From contig CAXXHN010000001.1 in NCBI GenBank assembly GCA_963663735.2, positions 1,612,001 through 1,676,000 on the forward strand: 64,000 bases of DNA, read 5' to 3'. The translations under genes and the position numbers were made by a program. Of the stretch, positions 16,049-25,709 are shown one piece after another. Within the stretch, counting starts at the first letter, position 1. Each line of letters opens with the position of its first letter. The notes beneath the pieces are model-generated. The model saw only the letters and a list, made by a program, of their open reading frames with translations. It had not been told where the DNA came from and did not search any database. This DNA comes from G963663735 sp963663735. Lineage in GTDB: Bacteria > Acidobacteriota > UBA6911 > RPQK01 > JAPXNP01.

Positions 16049-19000
16049 ATGCATTCTAACAATTCCCCTGATTATGAAAAAGCCCCTTCATCCTTTTTAG
16101 GCGAGTTTGCAACCAGGCATGCCTTTGCCATTGTATTTGTAACCATATCGCTGTGCCTTGCAGGTTTGTACAGTGGGTTGAACCTTTCGTCAGCCGTGTT
16201 TCCCCAGACCGATTTTCCCCGTGTGGTAATCCTTGTTGATAACGGTGTTATGCCGGGTGATGAGATGATGGCTACTATTACCCGGCCGATTGAAGAATCA
16301 ATGAAGGATATTCCCGGTGTGACTACAATTCGTACTGCCACAGGCCGTGGTTCTGCTGAGATCAATGTCTTTTTTAACTGGCGGGTGGATATGGTCCAGT
16401 CGGAACTTTATGTCCTGGGCCGCCTGTCCCAGATAAGAAGCACACTTCCCCCTGACACATCCACTCAAGTCCATCGCCTGACTTTCTCCGCGTTTCCAAT
16501 CATTGGAGTGAGCCTTACCAGTGAGACCCGAGATATTACACACCTGTGGGAAACGGCTCGATATGATCTCAAACCCCGTTTTCTTCGCATTCCCGGAGTG
16601 GCCAGGGTTGACCTGGTGGGGGGACGTACTACGGAATACCATGTCACGGTTGATCCGATGAGCCTGCAGAGTGCCGGATTGAGCCTTTCGGAGATAACGG
16701 CGGCACTGGCACGCAACAACCTGGTCTCTCCGGCAGGAATGCACGAGGAAAACCATACTCTCTACCTGACGGTTGTTGATGGGCGACTCCACGGTCCTGA
16801 TGATATTGCCAATTTTGTTATCAAGGTTGTGAAGGGGCGGCCGGTTCGGATCAATGATGTAGCCAGAGTCAGCAGGGGACCGGAGCCGGTCTATAACATT
16901 GTGACAGCTGACGGCCGGGAGGCCGTGTTGCTCAACATTCGCAGCCAGCCCGACGGCAGCACCCTGGAAATCGCGCAATCACTGAAAGAGGTGCTGGATT
17001 CCTTGAAAACAGATTTACCACCTGACATGAAACTGGCTTATTTCTACGATCAATCATTGATTGTCAGGGAATCAGTGCAAAGCGTATGGGAGGCCATACT
17101 TTTCGGGGTTCTTTTATCAGTAATCATCCTGTTTCTGTTTCTCAGGAACTGGGGTTCCACCCTGGTGACCATTCTTGTGATTCCGGTGACTGTGCTGATA
17201 ACTACCGTGACGATGAAGCTGTTGGGCATGACCTTCAACCTGATGACCCTTGGCGGCATTGCCGCGTGTATTGGTGTGGTCATTGACGATGCTATTGTGA
17301 TGGTGGAGGCGATCCATACCAAGCTTGTTGCCGGGATGAAGCGGATTGAGGCGGTGCAGAGCGCCATCAGCGAGATGTTTAAACCCCTGGTGGCATCTAC
17401 ACTGACCCCCGTTGTGGTTTTTTTCCCGTTGACTTTTCTGGATGGAATTACAGGAGTGTTTTTTCGTGCCCTGGCCATCACAATGGTGGTCGCCCTGCTT
17501 ATGTCCCTGGTGTTGGCTGTGACCTTGACGCCGTCCCTGGCAGGCTGGATCATGCGCCCCCGGGCATCTGCCCCTTCGCCTGATTCGGAGTTGGTGTGCG
17601 GACCTGTGCTGGGACTCATCATACGTCTCTACGAGGTGGTGTTGCGGGTAGCGCTTCGCCGTCGATGGATTGCCCTGGCATTGTGCCTGCTGCTCCTGCC
17701 TGCTGGTGTGGGAGTGTATCAACGGCTGGACAGCGAATTCCTGCCTCCAATGGATGAAGGAGGGTTTGTAATCGATTATCAAGGCCAGGCCGGGACCAGC
17801 CTGGCAGAGACGGACCTGATGCTGAAACAGGCCGAAAAGATCCTCGTGGCCATGCCGGAAGTGGAGAGTTACTCCCGGAGGACGGGAGCACGCCTGGCCC
17901 TGGCGATCGCGGAACCTCACACCGGAGATTTCCTGGTTAAGCTCAAACCAAACCGTAAGCGGAGTACGGAGGAAGTGATCTCGGACCTTCGTAGCCGGTT
18001 TAATGAAGCTGAGCCAGGGCTCCAGTGGGAATTTCCCGGAATACTGGGGGATTTGATAGGTGATTTGATGTGGTCTCCCTCCCCCATTGAGATCAAGCTG
18101 TTCTCCACAGATCTTGATTTTCTCAAGGCCGAAGCCCCTCACGTCGAAGAGCTGATCAAGGGCGTCAGGGGGGTGGTAGATACATTTGACGGCCTGGTTT
18201 ATACCGGCAACGCCATCAGCCTGCGCGTACGTTCTCTTGAGGCTCGGCGGCTGGGACTGAGCACAGAGGATATAGCTGGTGCCGTTAATACCGCCATGCT
18301 GGGACAGACAACCTCCTCTATCCTGGAAGGGGATCGGCTGATTGAGATCAGGGTCCTGGTTGATCCTGACAGCCTGGATCGCATGGCCACATTACAGGAC
18401 CTTCCCATTCGGACTCCCTCCGGGGTCCTGGTTAAGCTGTCTCAGGTGGCTGAGATTGTAATGGTAGAGAGTCAGCTTGAGCTTCGCAGGGAGGATATGC
18501 GGCAAAACGTGGCAGTGACCGCGCGCCTGGAAGGCCGTGACCTGGGCAGCGGAATGGCCGAAATCAAAAAACGCCTCGACGAGGATACCTCCATCCCATC
18601 CGGGATCCTGGATTATGGAGGCCTGTATGAGCAGCAGCAGAGCTCATTTCTCAATCTTCTAATCGTGTTAGCAATGGCGATTATCCTGGTTTTCACAGTC
18701 CTCTTGGTTGAGTTCAGAGGCTTTAGGGAACCTCTCGCGATTGTATTTGGCGCAGTGCTAGCCCTTTTCGGGTCGCTCCTGGGCTTGATACTGACAGGGA
18801 CCTCCCTCAATGTGGTTTCCTTTCTCGGAGCGATCATCGGCATCGGGATAGTGGCTAAAAATGGAATTTTGATGCTGGACCTGGTGGAGCACCACCGGTT
18901 GCGGGGCCTGAGCTGGGATGACGCATTGATCCGCTCAGGAAGCCGGCGTTTGCGTCCGGTACTCATGACCAGCCTGGCTACCATTCTGGGGATGCTTCCC

Positions 19001-19144
19001 CTGGCCTATGGTATTGGCTCCGGCGCGGACATGCTGCGCCCATTGGCCATAGCTGTAATTGGCGCGGTTTGCATGTCCGTTTTGTTTTCCCTGGTAGCGA
19101 CACCGGTTCTGTATCGATGTCTTTTTAGCAGGAAGTCATGGTAA
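16049..19144 (+). CDS. RND-family efflux pump permease, operon 1
   Basis: About 1,031 residues with the RND layout: TM1 near residue 25, a large periplasmic loop, TM2-6, cytoplasmic link, TM7, second periplasmic loop and TM8-12. TM4 carries the proton-relay acids in CIGVVIDDAIVMVEA. The pump uses proton entry to drive substrates through the adaptor and channel encoded upstream. I place the start at the ATG 16049, which has GGGAG at 16039-16043; a TTG at 16031 would add six residues. It belongs to the AcrB/MdtBC-like superfamily, distinct from the second pump at 31123 (different N-terminus and loops). No regulator gene adjoins the operon. Confidence 0.9.
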   Translation: MHSNNSPDYEKAPSSFLGEFATRHAFAIVFVTISLCLAGLYSGLNLSSAVFPQTDFPRVVILVDNGVMPGDEMMATITRPIEESMKDIPGVTTIRTATGRGSAEINVFFNWRVDMVQSELYVLGRLSQIRSTLPPDTSTQVHRLTFSAFPIIGVSLTSETRDITHLWETARYDLKPRFLRIPGVARVDLVGGRTTEYHVTVDPMSLQSAGLSLSEITAALARNNLVSPAGMHEENHTLYLTVVDGRLHGPDDIANFVIKVVKGRPVRINDVARVSRGPEPVYNIVTADGREAVLLNIRSQPDGSTLEIAQSLKEVLDSLKTDLPPDMKLAYFYDQSLIVRESVQSVWEAILFGVLLSVIILFLFLRNWGSTLVTILVIPVTVLITTVTMKLLGMTFNLMTLGGIAACIGVVIDDAIVMVEAIHTKLVAGMKRIEAVQSAISEMFKPLVASTLTPVVVFFPLTFLDGITGVFFRALAITMVVALLMSLVLAVTLTPSLAGWIMRPRASAPSPDSELVCGPVLGLIIRLYEVVLRVALRRRWIALALCLLLLPAGVGVYQRLDSEFLPPMDEGGFVIDYQGQAGTSLAETDLMLKQAEKILVAMPEVESYSRRTGARLALAIAEPHTGDFLVKLKPNRKRSTEEVISDLRSRFNEAEPGLQWEFPGILGDLIGDLMWSPSPIEIKLFSTDLDFLKAEAPHVEELIKGVRGVVDTFDGLVYTGNAISLRVRSLEARRLGLSTEDIAGAVNTAMLGQTTSSILEGDRLIEIRVLVDPDSLDRMATLQDLPIRTPSGVLVKLSQVAEIVMVESQLELRREDMRQNVAVTARLEGRDLGSGMAEIKKRLDEDTSIPSGILDYGGLYEQQQSSFLNLLIVLAMAIILVFTVLLVEFRGFREPLAIVFGAVLALFGSLLGLILTGTSLNVVSFLGAIIGIGIVAKNGILMLDLVEHHRLRGLSWDDALIRSGSRRLRPVLMTSLATILGMLPLAYGIGSGADMLRPLAIAVIGAVCMSVLFSLVATPVLYRCLFSRKSW

Positions 19145-19297
19145 TGGATACTTGCCCGGTCTATGTACAGGGAAAGGCCTTTAATAACCGGTGAAGATTT
19201 AATCTGAATGGAACAGTTGATATTTAACCTCAAGTTCAGGCTAACGGGGGGGGGTAACCCGAGAGAAATGCGAGCTAAACTTATAAAGGGGAATGGA

Positions 19298-19960
19298 ATG
19301 AGAACAGGTAGTCTTGTCAGAATATCTATGGGAAGTATATTTTTTTTAATGCTCCTCGGCAGTTCGTCAATAGCACAGCAGGAATCCAGGAATACCCGGC
19401 TATTTGATGCTATTTCTCCTTATGAGGATCTGACTGAGTGCGCCCTGGCTAACGATGCTTCCAGGGTTGAGAAAACCATTCAGCCGCTGAGAGATTCAGC
19501 TGAGAGCCTGAGAAGCATTATCTCTGAACAGGCAATGAAGATCCTGAAAGATAATATTCAACAGATCGCTGAGGCCGAGAAAAAGCATGATTTTGCCGCT
19601 ATTGCTTTATATGCAGTTAATTCCTACAGAACGCTTATTGACCAGCTTGATGAAGATGAATTAAACGTTCCTAGGGAAGTCGCGGTTCTTGATTTTATCG
19701 GATTTAATATTCACGCGCTGTTAAAGCAGGATACGATGGACTGGAAATTGATAAATGAAACAGTCCTGGAGGGAAACAGCCAGTGGACCGCAATCAGGAA
19801 GAACGTATCTGAAAGTGGGTTGCGAGACTCTATGGATACTGCCATTAATGGGCTTCAAAATGCCGCGGATAGAAAGAATATAGAAATGCTGAGGTTTGCG
19901 GCAGAGGTTGATCTGGATCTGGTTGATCTCCTGGAAGGATATTTTGAAGACCGTAACTAA
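19298..19960 (+). CDS. Exported helical protein of unknown function
   Basis: About 220 residues from the ATG at 19298, chosen because AAAGGGGAATGGA precedes it and it begins with a good signal peptide (LVRISMGSIFFLMLLGSSSIAQQ). A longer frame reaches back to 19208 without such support. The mature part is predicted almost entirely helical and acidic, with recurring E/D and K spacing, which may be a helical bundle. No known domain was recognised. It lies 150 bases after the RND pump on the same strand, so it might be a periplasmic accessory of that operon, but nothing in the sequence proves it. Confidence 0.65.
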   Translation: MRTGSLVRISMGSIFFLMLLGSSSIAQQESRNTRLFDAISPYEDLTECALANDASRVEKTIQPLRDSAESLRSIISEQAMKILKDNIQQIAEAEKKHDFAAIALYAVNSYRTLIDQLDEDELNVPREVAVLDFIGFNIHALLKQDTMDWKLINETVLEGNSQWTAIRKNVSESGLRDSMDTAINGLQNAADRKNIEMLRFAAEVDLDLVDLLEGYFEDRN

Positions 19961-20133
19961 CCCTCATTTCTCTCCAGCTGTTTAATTGCGGTTGCAATTG
20001 TCCTCTCGAAGCACAGCCGAATTTCTCTTATTTTTTTGCCGTCGCATCCCAAATCCCGACTTTTTGGATCATTCCGAGTCTACAAACATACTCTATTGTA
20101 AGTTACTTGTTTTTAATAATAGAGGATTGTCTT

Positions 20134-20520
20134 ATGCGAATAGCCAAGGATGAAATACCTGTAAAGATAGATTCACCGGGAGCCATTGCCCGACAGAAAA
20201 CAGATTTCGGGGATACCAGCGGATATGGAAAAATGGGAGGTGAGTATTTTTCGCTGGCCGAAGGCGCTGATATCACGCCTTTGCTGCAGGGACTGGAGGA
20301 CAACCTGTGCCAGTCCCCACACTGGGGTTACCTGCTGGAAGGGAATCTTATCGTTACGTATTCAGACGGTTTGACTGATACGGTCGTGGCGGGAGACCTG
20401 TTTTACTGGCCGCCCGGACACACTGTCAAGGCCGAAAAAAAGTCCGAGATTATCCTGTTCAGTCCACAGCATGAACATGGTCAGGTTATGGATCACCTGC
20501 TTAAAAAGATCAATGGCTGA
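20134..20520 (+). CDS. Small cupin-fold protein
   Basis: About 128 residues from the ATG at 20134, which follows an AGAGGA ribosome-binding site at 20121-20126 (an upstream in-frame ATG at 20107 lacks one). The single cupin barrel has the usual two motifs: PHWGYLLEGNLIVTYSDG, with a metal-ligand-type His, and the second motif AGDLFYWPPGHTV. Such small cupins bind a metal and act as sensors, isomerases or dioxygenases; here no partner gene indicates which. The first motif is incomplete (one His and one Glu rather than HxHxxE), so metal binding is uncertain. Two hairpins follow the stop. Confidence 0.7.
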   Translation: MRIAKDEIPVKIDSPGAIARQKTDFGDTSGYGKMGGEYFSLAEGADITPLLQGLEDNLCQSPHWGYLLEGNLIVTYSDGLTDTVVAGDLFYWPPGHTVKAEKKSEIILFSPQHEHGQVMDHLLKKING

Positions 20521-20521
20521 G

Positions 20522-20589
20522 AGTCAACTCCATTTGGTTGACTTGAACTGAGGTAGCCGGAATCCTGCTCGGCGTGCGGAGTTCCGGCT
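20522..20589 (+). terminator. Two tandem hairpins after the cupin gene
   Basis: Hairpin 1 pairs AGTCAAC (20522-20528) with GTTGACT (20537-20543) around 8 bases. Hairpin 2 pairs AGCCGGAA (20555-20562) with TTCCGGCT (20582-20589), extended by TCC/GGA inside with one bulged base. There is no T-run, so termination would be Rho-assisted. Confidence 0.4.
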
Positions 20590-20885
20590 GCGTCTATAAC
20601 CGGGCATTCATCCCGAACAGGTTGTTAACTGGAAAATCAAGATTGGTCATCGATTGAATTACCAATCCGTACTCATTTTTCCTGTCTGCTTTCGACTGTA
20701 TTCCAGGCCTGTCGGAATTGTCGGAACTCAAGATTGTTTTATTTCAAAGCTTTGCCAAGTGTATTGAATTACCATGAATTATGATATTTTTATCCAGGAG
20801 GTATGAGACTGCATAATCACTATTCAGACACATTTCCTCTTTGAGTAGCAAAGATCGCAATGACCTCACATTGGAGGAATTTTTG

Positions 20886-22157
20886 ATGCGTAATTCTGGA
20901 AGATTTATAACTCCGGTATTGTTGATTCTTGTGACACTTTCCTCTTTTCTATATGGTGACAACAACCTGCTCGCCAGTAAAACCGGAAAATCAGATTTAC
21001 AGCTCATTAAACTCCATTATGACAATTCTTCAGGAGAAAGAGGCGTTACGAACTTTGAGTACGACGAGAACGGCATAATGCAGCGTTCCTTCTGGACCCT
21101 TCTGGACAAAAGCCGTTACAGCCGGAATTATCACACTTATGACAGCAGTGGAAATATGGTCCTGAAATATCGTGAGTTTTCCGATGGCCTTACCTCAACC
21201 AATACTTATACTTATGACGGAAAAGGAAATATTCTCACTGATGTTTACCAGCGTTCCGATGGACGCCAGGGAAAGGTTTTTTACAGGTACGATGACCAAA
21301 ACAGGCAAATAGAGGCTGACTGCAGGGGTTTGAACGGATGGTTTAATGGCCTGATCAAATATGAATACGATTCAGGGAATAAGCCCATAAAAGGGTTCAT
21401 CAGCCGTGACGGAAAACCATATGGATCCATCATATATCAATATGATGAAGGGGGCAGACTGATACTTGAACATTGGGATTTAGGTGGAGTTTGGACCCAG
21501 ACATTCACCCTTGAATACCGGCCCAGCCGGGGTCACCTGAAAGTTTCATACCCCTCCTCTAATGTTTTTGTAAGGAACACCGGATCATACCGGCTTGTCA
21601 GGGAGAATTATGATTATTCCGGCAGGTCCGGGGGGCCATCATTTTTTCATTATGACGATAAAGGCAGGCTGGAAAGGAAGGTATTTGAGAGTTCAGCTGG
21701 GTTCAAAACTGAAACCACGTTCGAATATAATACCGAAGGTTTGCTTACCACCTCCCGCAGGATTTATTCCGATGGGAAAACCGGGATTTTTACTTACGAA
21801 TTTGACGGGAATCGAAGGTTGGTTCGGAGGGTTTTCAAACGCTCTGACGGACTGGAAGGCCTGGAAGAGTATGAGTATGACCGCAAAGGCAATCTGGTGA
21901 AAGGCCGCTATGAAAATTTTGATGGCTGGCTGACAGGAGACCTCACTTTTGAATCTGACCAGGAGGGTTTTTTGTTGAAGGGTAGATTTGCCGGAGAAGA
22001 GTTCAGTGCTGACATTGATTTTGATCTCGATGGGTCCGGTAATGTGGTGAGGATTCACTGGGATTTTTCTCCTGGTGAGAAACGTTCCCAGACCTATACC
22101 TTTGAGTATGAGGAAATACGGGGAAGAATCCAGAAAGAAGCCGGGCTGGCCCCATAG
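20886..22157 (+). CDS. Exported YD-repeat (RHS-like) protein
   Basis: About 423 residues. The ATG at 20886 is preceded by GGAGGAA (20874-20880) and starts a signal peptide (MRNSGRFITPVLLILVTLSS). The remainder is about 13 imperfect repeats of roughly 25-30 residues, each ending in a motif such as YTYDGKGNI, YRYDDQNRQ, YQYDEGGRL or YEYDRKGNL, the hallmark of RHS/YD repeats that coil into beta-sheet spirals. Unlike Rhs toxins it has no conserved core motif, no C-terminal toxin domain and no immunity gene, so it is likely an extracellular or surface structural or sugar-binding protein. It is monocistronic. Confidence 0.8.
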   Translation: MRNSGRFITPVLLILVTLSSFLYGDNNLLASKTGKSDLQLIKLHYDNSSGERGVTNFEYDENGIMQRSFWTLLDKSRYSRNYHTYDSSGNMVLKYREFSDGLTSTNTYTYDGKGNILTDVYQRSDGRQGKVFYRYDDQNRQIEADCRGLNGWFNGLIKYEYDSGNKPIKGFISRDGKPYGSIIYQYDEGGRLILEHWDLGGVWTQTFTLEYRPSRGHLKVSYPSSNVFVRNTGSYRLVRENYDYSGRSGGPSFFHYDDKGRLERKVFESSAGFKTETTFEYNTEGLLTTSRRIYSDGKTGIFTYEFDGNRRLVRRVFKRSDGLEGLEEYEYDRKGNLVKGRYENFDGWLTGDLTFESDQEGFLLKGRFAGEEFSADIDFDLDGSGNVVRIHWDFSPGEKRSQTYTFEYEEIRGRIQKEAGLAP

Positions 22158-22223
22158 CGCGAGCCGGCATTTTTTACCGGATGAGTGTTCCATTGGTCTC
22201 CTCAGCGGACTTCCAGCTGTGAC

Positions 22224-22319
22224 CTAGAGGATTTCACATACGGCGACAAGGCATGCCGGGCCAGCGTCATAATCCCTTGTAATCTGGTTCGGCGAATAAA
22301 TCAGTTTTGATGTCGTCAT
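22224..22319 (-). CDS. Possible 31-residue small protein
   Basis: An ATG at 22319 is preceded on the minus strand by AAGGAG with 8-base spacing, and the frame runs 31 codons to a TAG. The product begins MTTSKLIYSPNQ and ends GPACLVAVCEIL, with two cysteines five residues apart near the C-terminus. It sits in the gap ahead of the helicase fusion gene and is read divergently from it. The ribosome-binding site is the only strong support and the codons could be chance. The C-terminal Cys pair is compatible with a redox or metal motif or a modified peptide, but no maturation enzyme is adjacent. Confidence 0.35.
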   Translation of the reverse strand: MTTSKLIYSPNQITRDYDAGPACLVAVCEIL

Positions 22320-22388
22320 GGTTAATACTCCTTCTTTTCCGGCTGGCGCCTTACTTCTTTCCTTCCGAAAAAGTACAATAGAGGCAAC

Positions 22389-25300
22389 ATGAAACTGATA
22401 GCCGACCTCCATATCCACTCTCATTTTTCCATTGCCACCAGCAAACAACTGGTCCCTGAATACCTGGATCTCTGGGCCAGGATAAAGGGAATAAATATTG
22501 TGGGGACCGGGGATTTCACTCACCCTTCCTGGGTTGATGAACTGGAGGAAAAACTGGAGCCGGCGGAGGAGGGGCTATACCGGCTGCGTGATGAATACAG
22601 GATCAGTAAGGAATGGGGGCTTTCCGAAGGGTTTGGGGATCCTGTCAGGTTCCTGTTGTCAGCGGAGATCAGCAGTATCTACAAAAAGAAGGGGAAGGTC
22701 CGCAAAGTCCACAACGTGGTACTGGCTCCTGATTTTGAGACAGCCAGGAAAATCCAGGTTGGCCTGGCCAGGAGAAAATTCAATATAACCTCAGACGGCC
22801 GCCCGATTCTCGGGATGGACAGCCGTGACCTGCTGGAGCTGATCCTGGAGATTTCCGACAAGACTTTTTTTATTCCCGCCCACATCTGGACCCCCTGGTT
22901 TTCGGCCCTGGGAGCAAAATCAGGTTTTGATTCGATTGAAGAATGCTACGAGGACCTTTCCCCCTTTATTCACGCGGTTGAAACCGGGCTTTCTACTGAC
23001 CCGGCAATGAATTGGATGTGCGGTTTTCTGGATAAATACACCCTGGTTTCCAATTCCGATGCCCATTCTCCGGAAAAGCTGGGCAGGGAAGCCAATATAC
23101 TGGATACGGAATTGGCCTACAGCTCCATAACCAGGGCGATTGCGTCTGGCGGCGAAGATGAATTCAAGGGAACAATCGAGTTCTTCCCCCAGGAAGGGAA
23201 ATATCATTATGACGGGCATCGCAAATGCGAAATATGTTGGGATCCATTGGAAAACCTGAGAAATGGAAGTCTCTGCACCATTTGTGGTAAACCCGTGACG
23301 ATGGGGGTAATGAGCCGTATCGCCCAGCTTTCCGATCGCAGTGACATTATGGAGCGGAAAATCAGGCCTCCTTTTTATTCAATAGTCCCACTGAAGGAGA
23401 TTTTTTCAGAATTAATGGGAGTGGGACCCAATTCAAAAAAAGTCGAGAGTGCCTACAGGAAAACCATACAGAAAGCCGGGGCGGAATTCAGGCTGCTCCT
23501 TGACGCGGAAACCGAGGCAATAGAGGCCGCGGGGGGGGCTCTGCTTGCTGAGGCAATTCGGAGAATGAGGGCTGGTGAGGTATACATACAGGAAGGTTAT
23601 GACGGCGAATTCGGGATTATAAAGCTGTTCGGAAAAGGAGAGATCCAGGGTCTGGGCATGTCACGGTCTCTGTTTCAGGGCGGGACGGACCGCGGCGGCG
23701 ACAGGCCGGAACCCCAACTCCTTCGCTTTAACCTGAAGGATTACCAGGAGCTTGAAGCTTCCCTGCTTTCCAAGGTCCCGACAGTTGCTGAACCGGCGGT
23801 TCAATTCGCCGCTTCCGGTAACCTGTTCGCTTCAATACCAGGCCGGGGCCAAGACCCGAAGCTGGCTTTTCCGGGTTATGCAGAAGTGCCAGATAGTGAA
23901 AAATCACCGAACAGTTACACCTTGAATCCTGAACAGCAGGCGGCTGTAAACCACGGCAGCGGCCCCTCTATTGTTATCGCCGGCCCTGGTACCGGTAAAA
24001 CTCAGGTCCTGACCCGCCGGATTCTTCACCTGGTTCGGAAGAAAGGAGTAGACCCAGGCTCCATCCTGGCGGTTACTTTTACCAATAAAGCCTCCGGGGA
24101 GATGGCCCGCCGGATCAACAGCGCCCTGGGAGAGGTTTCCGGATCGCCAGAGGTAACTACGCTTCATGCCCTCGGATATAAGATTATCCATCGTAACCTG
24201 CCTGAAACAGGGAGGGAATCCGGAGCGCTCCTGATTGACGGGGATGACCAGAAAGAAATTTTAGCTGATATCCTGGGATGCTCAAAAAAACAGGCGAACA
24301 AGATCAGGGAGTCAATATCCCGGTTCAAGCAGGAGGTAAGTGATAACCGGGAAATCGGGGATCCGGAAATAAGGGAGGCAGCCGAGGATTATGACAGGTG
24401 GCTGAAATTAAATAATCTCTTTGACCTTGATGATTTGATAACTGAAGCAGTTCGTCTTTTGGAGAATCACTCCGAGATCCGAGGTTACTGGCAGAATAGA
24501 TTCAACCGTGTTCTGGTGGATGAATTCCAGGATATCAACCGGGCCCAGTACCAATTACTGCGACTGCTTTGTCCTGATCCAGGCAGTTCCATTTGCGTAA
24601 TTGGCGATCCTGATCAGGCCATCTATGGATTCAGGGGATCTGATGCCGGCTACCTGAGGACTTTTCAGGCTGACTACCCGTCAGCTGTTATCTACTTACT
24701 GAAACAGAGCTATAGATGCACTGATACGATCCTGCAGGCTTCTTCCGGAATCCTGAGACCCAAGGGCACCGGGGATGATCCGCTCCAGGGATTGATCCAG
24801 GGGAGCAGGCTGAAGATTTCAAGGCAGGCTTCCGACCGGAGCGAAGCAGAGTTCATAGCCCGGACCATTGAGGAAATGGTGGGAGGGCTGAGATCGTTTT
24901 CGATGTACAGCAGGATATCAGCTGGTGAGGCGGCCGACTCGATCGGGAGCCTTTCGGACTTTGCGGTTCTCTGCCGTACCGGCCGGCAGATGGATCTCTT
25001 TGAAGAAGCCTTCAACAATCATGCGGTTCCCTGCCAGAGAGTCGGAGAAGGAAGTTTCCTGGACGCGCCGGAAGTGCGCAAATTGCTGGATCTTCTCAGG
25101 TTTATCAGAAATCCTGACAATCCTTTTATCAAAATGAGGGTGAAAGAGATGAGCCGGGAATTGATGGATAATTTAATAAGGTCAGTCGATCTTGTTGGAA
25201 ACCTGAGAGATGTTTTACAGGGAATTCTGAAAACGGCCCTTTCTGAACACCGGGAAGATCCCGCTGTGCTGCAATTACTCGATTTCGCTGGTGATTATGG

Positions 25301-25709
25301 TAGTAATTTAGAAGAGTTCTATCGTTTCATGGACTTAGGGTCTGATGCTGACCTTTACCGGAGCAATTCGGAAAGTGTGGCACTGATGACGATTCACGCT
25401 TCCAAGGGCCTGGAATTTGAATGTGTGTTTGTACCGGGCTGCGAGGATGGAATATTGCCCTGTACCTTTTTTAACAGAGAAGATGTTGATGTTGAAGAAG
25501 AACGGAGGCTGTTCTACGTTGCCATGACCAGGGCCAGGCGCTACCTTTTCCTGACGCATGCAGGTACAAGATTTTTGTTTGGAAGGAGATTTGAACAGAC
25601 CAGGAGCCCCTTCCTTGATTCTATTGAAGCCCGTCTGATTGAGGAGCTGAAGGATGAAGGGAAAATGAAATCCGTGAAGAAAGAGGACCGGCAACTGAAG
25701 CTTTTCTGA
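22389..25709 (+). CDS. Endonuclease Q-like PHP domain fused to a UvrD/Rep-type helicase
   Basis: A 1,106-residue two-part protein. Residues about 1-430 match the TIGR00375/EndoQ family: the PHP metal motif ADLHIHSHFS (His8, His10, His12), GTGDFTHP, LLSAEISSIY, IPAHIWTPWF, SNSDAHSPEKLG, and a four-cysteine zinc knuckle (CEICWDP and CTICGKP, near 281-303). After a linker (about 430-510), an SF1A helicase follows: GPGTGKT (532-538), AVTFTNKA, DEFQDINRAQ, GDPDQAIYGFRG, SYRC, TIHASKGLEF and FYVAMTRARR. EndoQ cleaves DNA 5' of deaminated or abasic sites, so the fusion suggests nicking coupled to unwinding and strand removal. The helicase part is short (about 590 residues), with reduced insertion domains. 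Confidence 0.88.
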   Translation: MKLIADLHIHSHFSIATSKQLVPEYLDLWARIKGINIVGTGDFTHPSWVDELEEKLEPAEEGLYRLRDEYRISKEWGLSEGFGDPVRFLLSAEISSIYKKKGKVRKVHNVVLAPDFETARKIQVGLARRKFNITSDGRPILGMDSRDLLELILEISDKTFFIPAHIWTPWFSALGAKSGFDSIEECYEDLSPFIHAVETGLSTDPAMNWMCGFLDKYTLVSNSDAHSPEKLGREANILDTELAYSSITRAIASGGEDEFKGTIEFFPQEGKYHYDGHRKCEICWDPLENLRNGSLCTICGKPVTMGVMSRIAQLSDRSDIMERKIRPPFYSIVPLKEIFSELMGVGPNSKKVESAYRKTIQKAGAEFRLLLDAETEAIEAAGGALLAEAIRRMRAGEVYIQEGYDGEFGIIKLFGKGEIQGLGMSRSLFQGGTDRGGDRPEPQLLRFNLKDYQELEASLLSKVPTVAEPAVQFAASGNLFASIPGRGQDPKLAFPGYAEVPDSEKSPNSYTLNPEQQAAVNHGSGPSIVIAGPGTGKTQVLTRRILHLVRKKGVDPGSILAVTFTNKASGEMARRINSALGEVSGSPEVTTLHALGYKIIHRNLPETGRESGALLIDGDDQKEILADILGCSKKQANKIRESISRFKQEVSDNREIGDPEIREAAEDYDRWLKLNNLFDLDDLITEAVRLLENHSEIRGYWQNRFNRVLVDEFQDINRAQYQLLRLLCPDPGSSICVIGDPDQAIYGFRGSDAGYLRTFQADYPSAVIYLLKQSYRCTDTILQASSGILRPKGTGDDPLQGLIQGSRLKISRQASDRSEAEFIARTIEEMVGGLRSFSMYSRISAGEAADSIGSLSDFAVLCRTGRQMDLFEEAFNNHAVPCQRVGEGSFLDAPEVRKLLDLLRFIRNPDNPFIKMRVKEMSRELMDNLIRSVDLVGNLRDVLQGILKTALSEHREDPAVLQLLDFAGDYGSNLEEFYRFMDLGSDADLYRSNSESVALMTIHASKGLEFECVFVPGCEDGILPCTFFNREDVDVEEERRLFYVAMTRARRYLFLTHAGTRFLFGRRFEQTRSPFLDSIEARLIEELKDEGKMKSVKKEDRQLKLF

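Noticed and set aside
17117..18142. 341-codon open frame antisense to the RND pump gene
   Set aside because: It lies entirely within a well-supported pump gene, is rich in His/Gln/Arg as expected from an antisense reading of hydrophobic codons, and has no start signal.
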